NCBI GenBank assembly: GCA_028869385.1
Contig: JAGWSR010000069.1
Coordinates: 1-47,658 of the forward strand
Direction of reading: 5' to 3'
Length of the DNA stretch: 47,658 bases
DNA from: a bacterium
Lineage (GTDB): Bacteria > Vulcanimicrobiota > Vulcanimicrobiia > Vulcanimicrobiales > Vulcanimicrobiaceae
This document shows positions 24,358-31,788 of this stretch, in pieces (the first letter of the stretch is position 1; each line of letters begins with the position of its first letter). The translations under genes and the position numbers were made by a program. The notes beneath the pieces were generated by a model. The model worked only from the letters and a program-made list of their open reading frames with translations. It did not search any database and was not told the DNA's origin.

Positions 24358-25916
24358 CGCAGCTCCCAGTCCTGCGTCTGCGAGAAATCGTAGAGCATGT
24401 TCGGCGCGAAGCCGCGTAGCCCCGGATTACGCGCCGCAAATTCCGTGCGATTCACGAGCACCACCGTGGGCAGCTGCTCGCGAATCTCCGCTTGCATCGT
24501 TGCGAAGTCACGCGTGCGCACCGCGGCGTTCGTCGCGAGTTGCTGCGCGCGAAACGCCGCGTCGTAGCGCGCATCGCACCAGCGCGCGAGGTTCGGCCCG
24601 TTCGGCGCGCGGTTCGCGCAGATCCACGCCTCCGACGACTCCGGATCGAGTCCCCCGAACCATCCCGTCACCGCGATGTCGAAACGCCCGCCGTAGTAGA
24701 TGCCGCCCGACGCGGCCGCGCCGTAGAGCAGGCTCGGCGCGTAGGCGTGCAGCCGCGCGGCGATGCCCGCACGCGAAAGATCGGCCTGCACCATCGTCGC
24801 GATCTCGCGTTCGGTCTGATCGGCCGAACTGTAGACGATCTCGAGCGGCGCCATCGCACCGTGCGCGGCGGCGAGCGCACGCGCCGCCTGCGGATCGTAG
24901 CGAATCGGCGCGATCGACGCGTCGTGTTCGGGAAAGAGCGGCGGGATCTCGGTCGTCGCAACCGGTGCGTAGCCGAAGAACGCCGAGCGCGCGATCGCGG
25001 CGCGATCGATCGCGGCGGCGACCGCGCGGCGCACGCGCGGATCGCGCATCGCGGGGCGTTCGGTCTGCAGTTCGAGTTCGTCGGTCTCGTTGCGCGGAAT
25101 CGCGACGAGCGCGAGGTCGTGCGCGGACTTCACCTGCGCGATCTGCGCGTAGGTGATGTCGCTCAAATCGATCGCGTGCGCGCGCATCGCCACGAGCGCG
25201 GCGTTCTGATCGGGAATGATCTTCATCACGATGCGTCGCAGCTTGGGCGACTGCCACGAGTACGGATTGCGCTCGAGCACGACTTCGTCGCCGCGCTTCC
25301 ACTCCGTCACGCGAAAGGGTCCCGTGCCGAACGGGTGCTGGTTCCACGCGGCGTGCGTGATATCGGTGTTGCCGCCGAACGCGTGCGCCGGGAGAATGCC
25401 GTAGATGTAATCGGACTCGGCGAAGAGTTCGCGCACGGCGCCCGCCCACGGCGACTTCAAACGAATGCGGACCGTGTATGGATCGGGTGTCTCGAGCGCG
25501 GCGATGCGCTGATACGGCGCGACTTCGGTCACCGGATTGCGTGGATCGATCACCGCGCGGTACGTGAACGCGACGTCCTTCGACGTGAACGGCACGCCGT
25601 CGGCAAAACGTATGCCGTGGCGCAGATGATAGGTGATCGTCAGACCGTCGGCCGAGACGCCGCCGTTCTCGCGCGTGGGAATCTCGGTGACGAGCAGCGG
25701 CTGCGCGCGGTCGTCGGGTCCCACCGCGACGAGCGGCTGGCAATAGATCTGCGTGAGATCGATCAGTCGTTGCGAGAACGCGAGCAGCGGGTTGAGCGTC
25801 CAGATATCGCCGCGAAACGCATAGCGTACTTCTCCGGGCGTTCCCCAGTGCGCACCGGATCGCGAACATCCGGCAACGGCGAGAGCGATGAGGGCGAGAG
25901 CGACTTTACGCAGCAC
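24354..25916 (-). CDS. Family-5 solute-binding lipoprotein, second copy
   Basis: About 520 aa from a GTG at 25916; a TTG at 25934 is an alternative, and both lie downstream of the khpB terminator. LRKVALALIALAVAGC is a lipoprotein signal peptide with its lipobox cysteine. SBP_bac_5 landmarks: GDIWTLNPLLAFSQ, LTITYHLRHGIRFADGVPFT, DVAFTYRAVIDPRNPV, GTGPFRVTEWKRGDEVVLE, VRRAVAAAIDRAAIARSAFFG. It shares the motif order of the product of 8383-9963. No permease gene is adjacent. Its stop overlaps mnmE, so an import protein is translationally coupled to a tRNA-modification gene, which is not the usual neighbour. Confidence 0.87.
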   Translation of the reverse strand: MLRKVALALIALAVAGCSRSGAHWGTPGEVRYAFRGDIWTLNPLLAFSQRLIDLTQIYCQPLVAVGPDDRAQPLLVTEIPTRENGGVSADGLTITYHLRHGIRFADGVPFTSKDVAFTYRAVIDPRNPVTEVAPYQRIAALETPDPYTVRIRLKSPWAGAVRELFAESDYIYGILPAHAFGGNTDITHAAWNQHPFGTGPFRVTEWKRGDEVVLERNPYSWQSPKLRRIVMKIIPDQNAALVAMRAHAIDLSDITYAQIAQVKSAHDLALVAIPRNETDELELQTERPAMRDPRVRRAVAAAIDRAAIARSAFFGYAPVATTEIPPLFPEHDASIAPIRYDPQAARALAAAHGAMAPLEIVYSSADQTEREIATMVQADLSRAGIAARLHAYAPSLLYGAAASGGIYYGGRFDIAVTGWFGGLDPESSEAWICANRAPNGPNLARWCDARYDAAFRAQQLATNAAVRTRDFATMQAEIREQLPTVVLVNRTEFAARNPGLRGFAPNMLYDFSQTQDWELR

Positions 25917-25983
25917 CCTTGCGAAATCGCTCAACCGCCTCGCAGAGTCCTTGCGGATCGTCGGTTCCGATAAGGCCAAGAGA

Positions 25984-26009
25984 AAACGGCGCCGGTTACG
26001 GCGCCGTTT
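25984..26009 (-). terminator. Intrinsic terminator after khpB
   Basis: An 11-bp perfect stem (AAACGGCGCCG and CGGCGCCGTTT, GTTA loop) begins 23 nt after the khpB stop and is followed on the minus strand by a T-rich run (TTTTCTC). It separates the rpmH-khpB operon from the solute-binding/mnmE operon. Confidence 0.85.
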
Positions 26010-26032
26010 CGGGAAGCGGATCGTTCCGGCGC

Positions 26033-26692
26033 TTACGCCGGGTACACGACCAAGCGGCGTTCGGGCTCTTCGCCCTCGCTCTCGGTGCGAACGCGTTCGT
26101 CCTCGGCGAGCGTGATATGGATGATCTTGCGCTCCGAGGGCAGCATCGGCTCCAAACGCACCGGCTTTCCGTCGCGCAGGCAGCGTTCGAGCGTCTCTTC
26201 CGCGAGCTCCTTGAGTTGATCGGCGCGCCGCGCGCGATAGCCCTCGGCGTCGATGGTGTAGTACTTGCGGTTGCTGCGATTGCCCGCGTTGATCATGTTG
26301 TTGAAGACGAGGTTGATCGCTTCGAGCGTGTTGCCGTGGCGGCCGATCAGCATCGCGAGATCGGGCCCGGTCACTTCGAGATACTCGCCCTCTTGGCGCG
26401 GAATGTAGTGGATCTCCGCGTGCTGCACGCCCATGCGCTCGAGCAAGTCTGCGAGCAAGTCGCGCGCGGGCTTCGCCGAGTCGGGAAGCGCGTGGCTCGT
26501 ATCGCTCGGACCGCGGTGCGGCTGGTAGCCACCGCGACGGCCGTAACCGCCGCCGTAGCCTCCGCCGTTTCCGCCGCGGCGTCCGCCGCCGCGCGGGCCG
26601 CCGTCGCGCGGCGCGCCGCCCTTACCGGGGATCTGGCGGTCGCGAATGTTTGCAGGCTGTTCTTCGAACTCGAAATCGTCTTCGTAAAGCAT
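26033..26692 (-). CDS. khpB: RNA-binding protein KhpB (Jag/EloR), with RGG-type N-terminal tail
   Basis: 219 aa. A KH-II domain (AEIHYIPRQEGEYLEVTGPD, then LAMLIGRHGNTLEAINLVFN) is followed by an R3H domain (LEPMLPSERKIIHITLAED, ERVRTESEGEEPERRLVVYP). The KH GxxG loop reads GRHG and the R3H R-x3-H motif reads RKIIH. The usual N-terminal Jag-N domain is missing. In its place is an acidic start (YEDDFEFEEQP) and a Gly/Arg-rich stretch of about 35 residues (GGPRGGGRRGGNGGGYGGGY). KhpB binds many small RNAs with KhpA in Gram-positive bacteria. The ATG overlaps the yidC stop (TAATG), keeping the classical yidC-khpB pair; a terminator follows. Confidence 0.93.
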   Translation of the reverse strand: MLYEDDFEFEEQPANIRDRQIPGKGGAPRDGGPRGGGRRGGNGGGYGGGYGRRGGYQPHRGPSDTSHALPDSAKPARDLLADLLERMGVQHAEIHYIPRQEGEYLEVTGPDLAMLIGRHGNTLEAINLVFNNMINAGNRSNRKYYTIDAEGYRARRADQLKELAEETLERCLRDGKPVRLEPMLPSERKIIHITLAEDERVRTESEGEEPERRLVVYPA

Positions 26693-27543
26693 TACGGTTG
26701 AGCGCCTTTCGTCTTTTTCTTCACCTTATAGGTCTTGGGCGCGCCGTTCGCGTTCGGCAGCTTCTTCTTGGCCGGCGCGGGCGGTTCGTCGGGAACGTTC
26801 TCGACGATCGCGTGTTCGCTGTCGATGGCCGAGAGCGGCGTGTGATAGCGGCGCAGCAGATAGAACTGCTGACCCATCGTGAAGAGGTTGTAGGAAAGCC
26901 AGTAAAGCACCATCGCCGACGGCCACTGCGCGCGGAAGCCGAAGAACCCGATCATCACGGGCGAGAGCACCTGCATCATCTTGAGCTGCGAGGCCTGCGA
27001 CGGATCGGTGGGCGGCATGGTGGTGAAGCGCATCGCGATGTACTGCGAGACCATGTAGATGACGATCAGCAGCACGTCGGGGTGCGCGAGGCTCGCCGCC
27101 AAGAGCGGCTCGCCGAAGATGTGCGGCGGATTCGCCGAAAGCGCGGAGCCGATCCAGAGGAACGGCGTGTCGAACAGTTCCTTATGGAAGACGACCGCGT
27201 AGTACACGCTGAAGAGAATCGGGAGCTGCACGAGGGTCGGCCAACAGCCCGAGAGCGGATTGACGCCTTCGCTCTTGTAGAGCGCCATCGTCTCCGACTG
27301 CATCTTCTGCGGATCGCTCTTATAGCGTTCTTGGAGCTTTTTGATCTTCGGCGCGATCTTCTGCATGCCGATCATCGACTTGAACTGCGCGGTGTTCAGC
27401 GGCCAGAAGATCAGGCGAATCAGCGCGGCGAGAATAACGAGCGAGAGGCCGGGGTTGTGCACGCCGGCGTTGATGACGGCGATGATCGAGGAGAGCAGGT
27501 TGACGATCGGGTCGAGCCAGCTGGCGGCGATTACGAGGTGCAA
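26692..27543 (-). CDS. yidC: Membrane protein insertase YidC, short form
   Basis: 283 aa from the TTG at 27543, which has GAAAGG 6 nt upstream and sits 10 nt after the yidD stop. Five-helix insertase core: LSLVILAALIRLIFWPLNTAQ holds the conserved groove arginine, then the cytoplasmic hairpin KMQKIAPKIKKL-type region (GMQKIAPKIKKLQERYKSDP), then CWPTLVQLPILFSVYYAVVF, VLLIVIYMVSQYIAM and AMVLYWLSYNLFTMGQQFYL. The basic tail (KTYKVKKKTKG) suits ribosome contact. The large periplasmic domain of proteobacterial YidC is absent, so this is the short form common in Gram-positives, here in an organism with LPS genes. Confidence 0.95.
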   Translation of the reverse strand: MHLVIAASWLDPIVNLLSSIIAVINAGVHNPGLSLVILAALIRLIFWPLNTAQFKSMIGMQKIAPKIKKLQERYKSDPQKMQSETMALYKSEGVNPLSGCWPTLVQLPILFSVYYAVVFHKELFDTPFLWIGSALSANPPHIFGEPLLAASLAHPDVLLIVIYMVSQYIAMRFTTMPPTDPSQASQLKMMQVLSPVMIGFFGFRAQWPSAMVLYWLSYNLFTMGQQFYLLRRYHTPLSAIDSEHAIVENVPDEPPAPAKKKLPNANGAPKTYKVKKKTKGAQP

Positions 27544-27553
27544 CGGATACCTT

Positions 27554-27781
27554 TCAACGATGCGGCGTCGTCTCGGGCACGAGATCGACGCCGCCGGGAT
27601 GCCCGGGGTGACAGCGAACGAGGCGGGCGAGCGCGAGCCATCCGCCGCGGAACGCACCGTGTTTCTCGATTGCCTCGAGCGCGTACTGCGAACAGCTCGG
27701 GTAAAACCGACAATGCGGCCCGAGCAGTGGGGAGAGGATCACTTGATAGATCCGCAGCGGCAGGGTGAGCAGCACGCGCAT
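27554..27781 (-). CDS. yidD: Membrane protein insertion efficiency factor YidD
   Basis: 75 aa. Small amphipathic, membrane-associated protein with the family signature [25 protein letters not shown], including the conserved cysteines, then [23 protein letters not shown] and GGVDLVP. It is thought to help YidC-dependent insertion. Starts 14 nt after rnpA. Confidence 0.97.
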   Translation of the reverse strand: MRVLLTLPLRIYQVILSPLLGPHCRFYPSCSQYALEAIEKHGAFRGGWLALARLVRCHPGHPGGVDLVPETTPHR

Positions 27782-27795
27782 AACGATCGAGGTCT

Positions 27796-28113
27796 CTAGA
27801 TCAGCGCTCGCTCGAGCTCGCTGCGGAGCTGGGCGAAGCTCGCCTCGGCGGCCGCAGGACGGGCGACGACGAGCACGCGCAGGCGGCGCCCGGCGAGCGC
27901 CTCCTGCAAAATCGCCGCCACGCGGCGGCGAACTCGGTTGCGAACGACCGCTTTGCCGACGGGCTTACCTACCGTAATACCCGCGACGGCCGCGCGATCG
28001 CGCGGCGCCGAGTCGGTACGGAAGACCGTCAGGAACGGTGAGGCGACCCGCCGCCCACGCTGACGCAGGCGGGCAAAATCCGCACTACGGCGCAGGCTGG
28101 CGAAGGAACGCAT
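27796..28113 (-). CDS. rnpA: Ribonuclease P protein component
   Basis: 105 aa, basic. The RNP motif [19 protein letters not shown] and the N-terminal [20 protein letters not shown] are those of RNase P protein, which helps the RNA subunit mature tRNA 5' ends. The ATG overlaps the rpmH stop (TGATG). The RNA partner rnpB is not in the window. Confidence 0.96.
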   Translation of the reverse strand: MRSFASLRRSADFARLRQRGRRVASPFLTVFRTDSAPRDRAAVAGITVGKPVGKAVVRNRVRRRVAAILQEALAGRRLRVLVVARPAAAEASFAQLRSELERALI

Positions 28114-28247
28114 CAGACGCTGAGGCGGTGACGCCCCTTCTTGCGGCGGCGCGCAAGCACGGCGCGGCCGTTCTTGGTGCTCATACGCTCGAGGAATCCG
28201 TGCACGCGCTTACGGCGGCGGTTATGCGGCTGGAACGTCCGCTTCAT
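28113..28247 (-). CDS. rpmH: 50S ribosomal protein L34
   Basis: 44 aa: [38 protein letters not shown] and RHRLSV. It matches L34 throughout and has the normal length. TAGGAGAG lies about 10 nt before the ATG. It is the first gene of the rpmH-rnpA-yidD-yidC-khpB operon. A strong promoter and a leader hairpin precede it. Confidence 0.98.
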   Translation of the reverse strand: MKRTFQPHNRRRKRVHGFLERMSTKNGRAVLARRRKKGRHRLSV

Positions 28248-28266
28248 AGCTAGCTCTACTCTCCTA

Positions 28267-28292
28267 GGTAAAAATAGCCGCCAACCGGCGGC
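28267..28292 (-). terminator. Terminator-like hairpin in the rpmH leader
   Basis: On the minus strand GCCGCC-GGTT-GGCGGC is followed by TATTTTTACC, then the rpmH ribosome site. It lies about 10 nt after the predicted transcription start, so it may attenuate the operon; it could also merely stabilise the 5' end. Confidence 0.55.
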
Positions 28293-28304
28293 ACACAGCC
28301 CCTA

Positions 28305-28334
28305 AGTATAGGCCGCCCCCCACCGCAGCGTCAA
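28305..28334 (-). promoter_or_regulatory. Housekeeping-type promoter of the rpmH operon
   Basis: On the minus strand TTGACG (28334-28329) and TATACT (28310-28305) with an 18-bp spacer, the same -35 and spacing as the trpS promoter. Predicted start near 28298, giving a leader of about 50 nt. Confidence 0.8.
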
Positions 28335-28367
28335 GGCCGCGAGCGCAGAAAGAAGGCGCCTGGTGGG

Positions 28368-28560
28368 GATTTCCACACCTGTGGATGAGCCTGTGGAAAA
28401 CCCCCTTCGGCGGGGTTCGCTCGTCGCCCGCATCATACCGGATTTCCGGGCTTTTTACGGGCTGTCAAGGGCCGGTTGGACGACCCGTCCCATGCGGCGG
28501 AAAGCCCTGAAAATACGTTCACAAGGGCCTGTGGATAAGTGGATAAAGTCGTGGGATAAA
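28368..28560. other. DnaA-box cluster upstream of dnaA (candidate oriC)
   Basis: In the 437-bp gap between rpmH and dnaA: TGTGGATAA (28530-28538) is the exact reverse complement of the consensus TTATCCACA. TGTGGATGA (28380-28388), TGTGGAAAA (28392-28400) and AGTGGATAA (28538-28546) differ by one base. ATTTCCACA (28369-28377) and CGTGGGATAA (28550-28559) are weaker. Genes on both sides are transcribed away from this gap. Confidence 0.75.
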
Positions 28561-28684
28561 TTCGCAGGAGCGCTGCTTGATTAAGCCAACCGAAAGCGAC
28601 CTCACGAACCGCATGGGGTCGCCACGGGTGACGCCTCCGGGTGGTTCGAGTTTCTCTTTTTGGCCCGGCAAAGGACGCACGAGG

Positions 28685-30061
28685 ATGGCGCTTGCGGTTG
28701 GAGACCCCGACATCTCCCAAGAGCTTTGGAAATCAGCTCTGGAGGCGCTGGCGGGTACGTTTTCCAAGCCGATCTTCGAGATGTGGATCAAACCGATCCG
28801 TCTCATCTCGATGACCGGCGAAGAGCTGCATCTCTCGGTTCCGACGAAATTCGCCCGCGAATGGGTCGAGAACCGTCTCAAGAACCAGATCGTCGATGTG
28901 CTCTCCGAAGTCTTCGGGATGACGCTCGCGCTTCGGTTCACCGTTGCCGAGAACGAAGCGGCCCCCACCCCGGTGAGTGCCCAGGCGGCGCCCGCGGCGG
29001 TCACGAGCCCCGTTCGTCCGCCCGAAGAGCTGCGCAGCTCCACGCTCAACGCCCGCTACACGTTCGAAGAGTTCGTCGTGGGCAATTCCAACCGGTTCGC
29101 GCACGCCGCGGCGCAGGCCGTCGCCTGTGCGCCCGCGCGAGCCTACAATCCGCTCTTTCTCTACGGCGGCGTCGGGCTCGGCAAGACGCATCTCATGCAT
29201 GCGATCGGCCATCGCGTCATTCAAGACAATCCGAGCGCGAACGTCGTGTACGTGACGTGCGAGAAATTCACCAACGAATTCATCATCGCGCTGCAAAATA
29301 ACCGCACGCCCGAGTTCCGCAATCGGTACCGGCAAGTCGACGTGCTCTTGATCGACGACATCCAATTCCTCGCCGGCAAAGAGACGACGCAAGAAGAGTT
29401 CTTCCACACCTTTAACACGCTGCACGAGTCGGGCCGGCAGCTGATCATCAGTTCGGATCGTCCGCCCAAAGAGATTCAAACGCTCGAGTCGCGCCTGCGC
29501 TCGCGTTTCGAGTGGGGCTTGTTGACCGACATTCAAGCGCCCGACATCGAGACGCGCGAAGCGATTCTGCGTAAGAAGGCCGAGAGCGAGAAGATTCCGG
29601 TACCCGACGAGGTGACGTCGTTCGTCGCCAAGGTGATCCCGTCGAACATCCGCGAGCTCGAAGGCGCGCTGATTCGCGTCGTCGCCTACGCGTCGCTCAC
29701 CAAGTCGCCGATCACGCTCGACCTCGCGGCCGAAGTGCTCAAGAGCGCGGTCGCCAATGCGCCGCTGCAGCGCATCACGATCTCGAAGATCAAGGAGACG
29801 GTCGCGAGCGCGCACGGTCTCACGGTGAAAGAGATGGACAACGGCCGCCGCGATCAGCGCCTAGCGGCGCCGCGGCAGATCGCCATGTACATCGCGACCG
29901 AGCTCACCAACTACTCGCTTCCGCAGATCGCTCGCGACTTCGGTAAGAAGGACCACACCACGGTCATGTACGCGCGCGACAAGATCAAAGATCAGATGCA
30001 GCGCGACGAAGCCTATCGCAATAAGATCCGCCAACTGATCGCAATGTGCCAGAATCCCTAG
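28685..30061 (+). CDS. dnaA: Chromosomal replication initiator protein DnaA
   Basis: 458 aa from the ATG at 28685, with AAAGGA 9 nt upstream; the frame is open 36 codons further but that part is unlike DnaA. Domain I (LWKSALEALAGTFSKPIFEMWIKP), a short Ala/Pro linker, and the AAA+ domain with Walker A YGGVGLGKTHLMHA, Walker B VDVLLIDDIQFL, sensor region LIISSDRPPKEIQTLESRLRSRFEWGL and IRELEGALIRV. Domain IV ends with IATELTNYSLPQIARDFGKK and the DnaA-box-reading DHTTVMYARDKI. DnaA binds the boxes on both sides of its gene to open the origin and may repress itself through them. Confidence 0.98.
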   Translation: MALAVGDPDISQELWKSALEALAGTFSKPIFEMWIKPIRLISMTGEELHLSVPTKFAREWVENRLKNQIVDVLSEVFGMTLALRFTVAENEAAPTPVSAQAAPAAVTSPVRPPEELRSSTLNARYTFEEFVVGNSNRFAHAAAQAVACAPARAYNPLFLYGGVGLGKTHLMHAIGHRVIQDNPSANVVYVTCEKFTNEFIIALQNNRTPEFRNRYRQVDVLLIDDIQFLAGKETTQEEFFHTFNTLHESGRQLIISSDRPPKEIQTLESRLRSRFEWGLLTDIQAPDIETREAILRKKAESEKIPVPDEVTSFVAKVIPSNIRELEGALIRVVAYASLTKSPITLDLAAEVLKSAVANAPLQRITISKIKETVASAHGLTVKEMDNGRRDQRLAAPRQIAMYIATELTNYSLPQIARDFGKKDHTTVMYARDKIKDQMQRDEAYRNKIRQLIAMCQNP

Positions 30062-30375
30062 CCGAATATGAGACCTCGGCAATCGGACGGCTCGGACGTA
30101 ACGCTCCGGGCCGTTCGGCTTTTCGGGAGCCGTCCGACAATACACACGTTCCACGAACAAGGGCGGGCCTTCGCGCGTGGATAACTGCACGGGGGCTCGA
30201 AACGGTGGAAGTGTGTATCGGCCGCCCGCGATCGTCCACACCTTATTCCCGGCGCAAACCCGCATGGGAACAAGCGAAAACGGACTTATCCGCGAAATAC
30301 ACCGCCTTACTACTGTTACGGCTATATTGCTAAATACTTACCCGGAACGAACGCGAGCTAGGAATCGGTGGAATC
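30062..30375. other. dnaA-dnaN intergenic region with DnaA-box-like sites and AT-rich stretch
   Basis: 314 bp without a gene. CGTGGATAA (30176-30184) is one base from the DnaA box; TCGTCCACA (30232-30240) and TTATCCGCG (30286-30294) are partial matches. The stretch 30295-30345 (ttactactgttacggctatattgctaaatac) is strikingly AT-rich for this genome. It could be the unwinding element, the dnaN promoter or both. I could not fit a -35/-10 pair with good spacing. Confidence 0.55.
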
Positions 30376-31491
30376 ATGAAGTTCACCTGTAATACGAAGG
30401 ACATCGCCGCCGCCGTCGGCGCGGCGAGCAAAGTGGTCAACGCGCACACGACCGTGCCGATTCTCTCGAACGTCCTGCTCCAAGCCGAGGACGGAAAGAT
30501 TTCGGTCCGCGCGACCGATCTCGAGCTGACCCTCGAGCACGCGTTTCCGGCGGAGATCGGCGAGAGCGGCTCGGTAACGGTTCCGGCCAAGCTCTTCTCG
30601 AGCTACCTCGGCAACCTGCCGGCTGGGCTGCTCGAGCTTACCGGCACCCCGACCCGCGCATCGGTGAAGTGCGAGCGCAGCAACTACGATTTCCACGCGC
30701 TTCCCGCCGACGAGTATCCGCCGCTCCCGAGCGCATCCGTCGGATCGTCCTTCACCATCGGCGCGAAACGCCTGCGCGAAGGCATCGACGCGACGATCTT
30801 TGCGGCGTCCAACGAAGAGGCGCGCGGCGCCGTGCTCATGGGCACGCTGCTCGAGATCGAGAACGACTCGCTCACGATGGTCGCGACCGACGGCTATCGC
30901 CTCGCGAAGTATCAAACGACGCTCGCCGAAGGCATCAACGGCGTCGAGAAGTACATCGTGCCGTCGCGCGCGCTCGCGGAGGCCGCCCGTAACCTCGGCG
31001 GTGCCGAGTCCATCACGGTGCGAGCGCTCGGCGCGCAGAGCAACCAGCTCCAACTCACCTCCGGCGACACCACGATCACGGTGCGTCTGGTGGACGGACA
31101 GTACCCGAACTACGGTCAGGTGATTCCGGCTAAGTTCGACCGCTCGGTGACGGTCAACACGCAGGCGCTCATCGGCAGCCTGCGCCGCGCCGAACTCGTG
31201 GCGGGCGACCGCGCGAGCATGGTTAAGCTCGCCGTCGCGAACCAGACGCTCATCGTCACGGCGTCGAGCGATGTCTCCGGTAACGCGTACGAAGAGATCG
31301 AAGTCGAGCAGACCGGCGACGACCTCACGATCGCTTTCAACGCGCGCTACCTGGTCGAGATCCTCAACCACGTCAAGAGCGCCCAAACCGCGATCGAATT
31401 CCTCGGGCCCCTCTCGCCCGCCGCGATCCGCCCGGTGGAGCCGCCCGAGGGCGGCCAGCAGCTCTACGTGCTCATGCCGCTGCGCCAGTAG
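30376..31491 (+). CDS. dnaN: DNA polymerase III beta subunit (sliding clamp)
   Basis: 371 aa, three clamp domains. Recognisable segments: AAVGAASKVVNAHTTVPILSN, ISVRATDLELTLEHAFPAE, RLREGIDATIFAASNEEARG, VATDGYRLAKYQTTL, TVRLVDGQYPNYGQVIPAKF and ending AAIRPVEPPE...LYVLMPLR, the conserved C-terminus that lines the protein-binding pocket. TAGGAA and GGTGGA precede the ATG. The clamp holds polymerase III on DNA. Classical dnaA-dnaN-recF order is kept, but a repeat block has entered between dnaN and recF. Confidence 0.98.
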   Translation: MKFTCNTKDIAAAVGAASKVVNAHTTVPILSNVLLQAEDGKISVRATDLELTLEHAFPAEIGESGSVTVPAKLFSSYLGNLPAGLLELTGTPTRASVKCERSNYDFHALPADEYPPLPSASVGSSFTIGAKRLREGIDATIFAASNEEARGAVLMGTLLEIENDSLTMVATDGYRLAKYQTTLAEGINGVEKYIVPSRALAEAARNLGGAESITVRALGAQSNQLQLTSGDTTITVRLVDGQYPNYGQVIPAKFDRSVTVNTQALIGSLRRAELVAGDRASMVKLAVANQTLIVTASSDVSGNAYEEIEVEQTGDDLTIAFNARYLVEILNHVKSAQTAIEFLGPLSPAAIRPVEPPEGGQQLYVLMPLRQ

Positions 31492-31499
31492 TGAACCAC

Positions 31500-31717
31500 C
31501 CACGCGTCACCGTGAGCCTCACCACGTGTCACCGTGAGCCTCACCACGTGTCACCGTGAGCCTCACCACGTGTCACCCTGAGCCTGTCGAAGGGCCTTGA
31601 TGACCTCCCCCTTCGACAAGCTCAGGGTGACACGGGCCAAGCTTACGGTGACACGGGCCAAGTTCAGGGTGACACGGGCCAAGCTTACGGTGACACGGGG
31701 CGAGCTTGGGGTTACAC
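31500..31717. repeat. Mirror-like repeat block: 22-bp arm, inverted pair, 21-bp arm
   Basis: Three 22-bp units (ACGTGTCACCGTGAGCCTCA+CC, from 31502) run into a full dispersed-repeat unit at 31568-31594. A facing inverted unit (CCCTTCGACAAGCTC + AGGGTGACAC) lies at 31609-31633, followed by four 21-bp units (GGGCCAAGCTTACGGTGACA+C; starts 31634, 31655, 31676, 31697) that grow degenerate outward. The block fills most of the 297-bp gap between dnaN and recF. The remaining 70 bp hold only TGTCACG fragments. Confidence 0.9.
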
Positions 31718-31788
31718 GGTGTGCCGTGCTGGTGCGTGAGACACGCGCTCCACTCATGCGTGTCACGTTTGCAGTACTCGGCTGAATC

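Noticed and set aside
28577-28684. Longer DnaA with 36 extra N-terminal residues from a TTG
   Set aside because: The extra part is not DnaA-like, and the ATG at 28685 has a good ribosome site directly before domain I.
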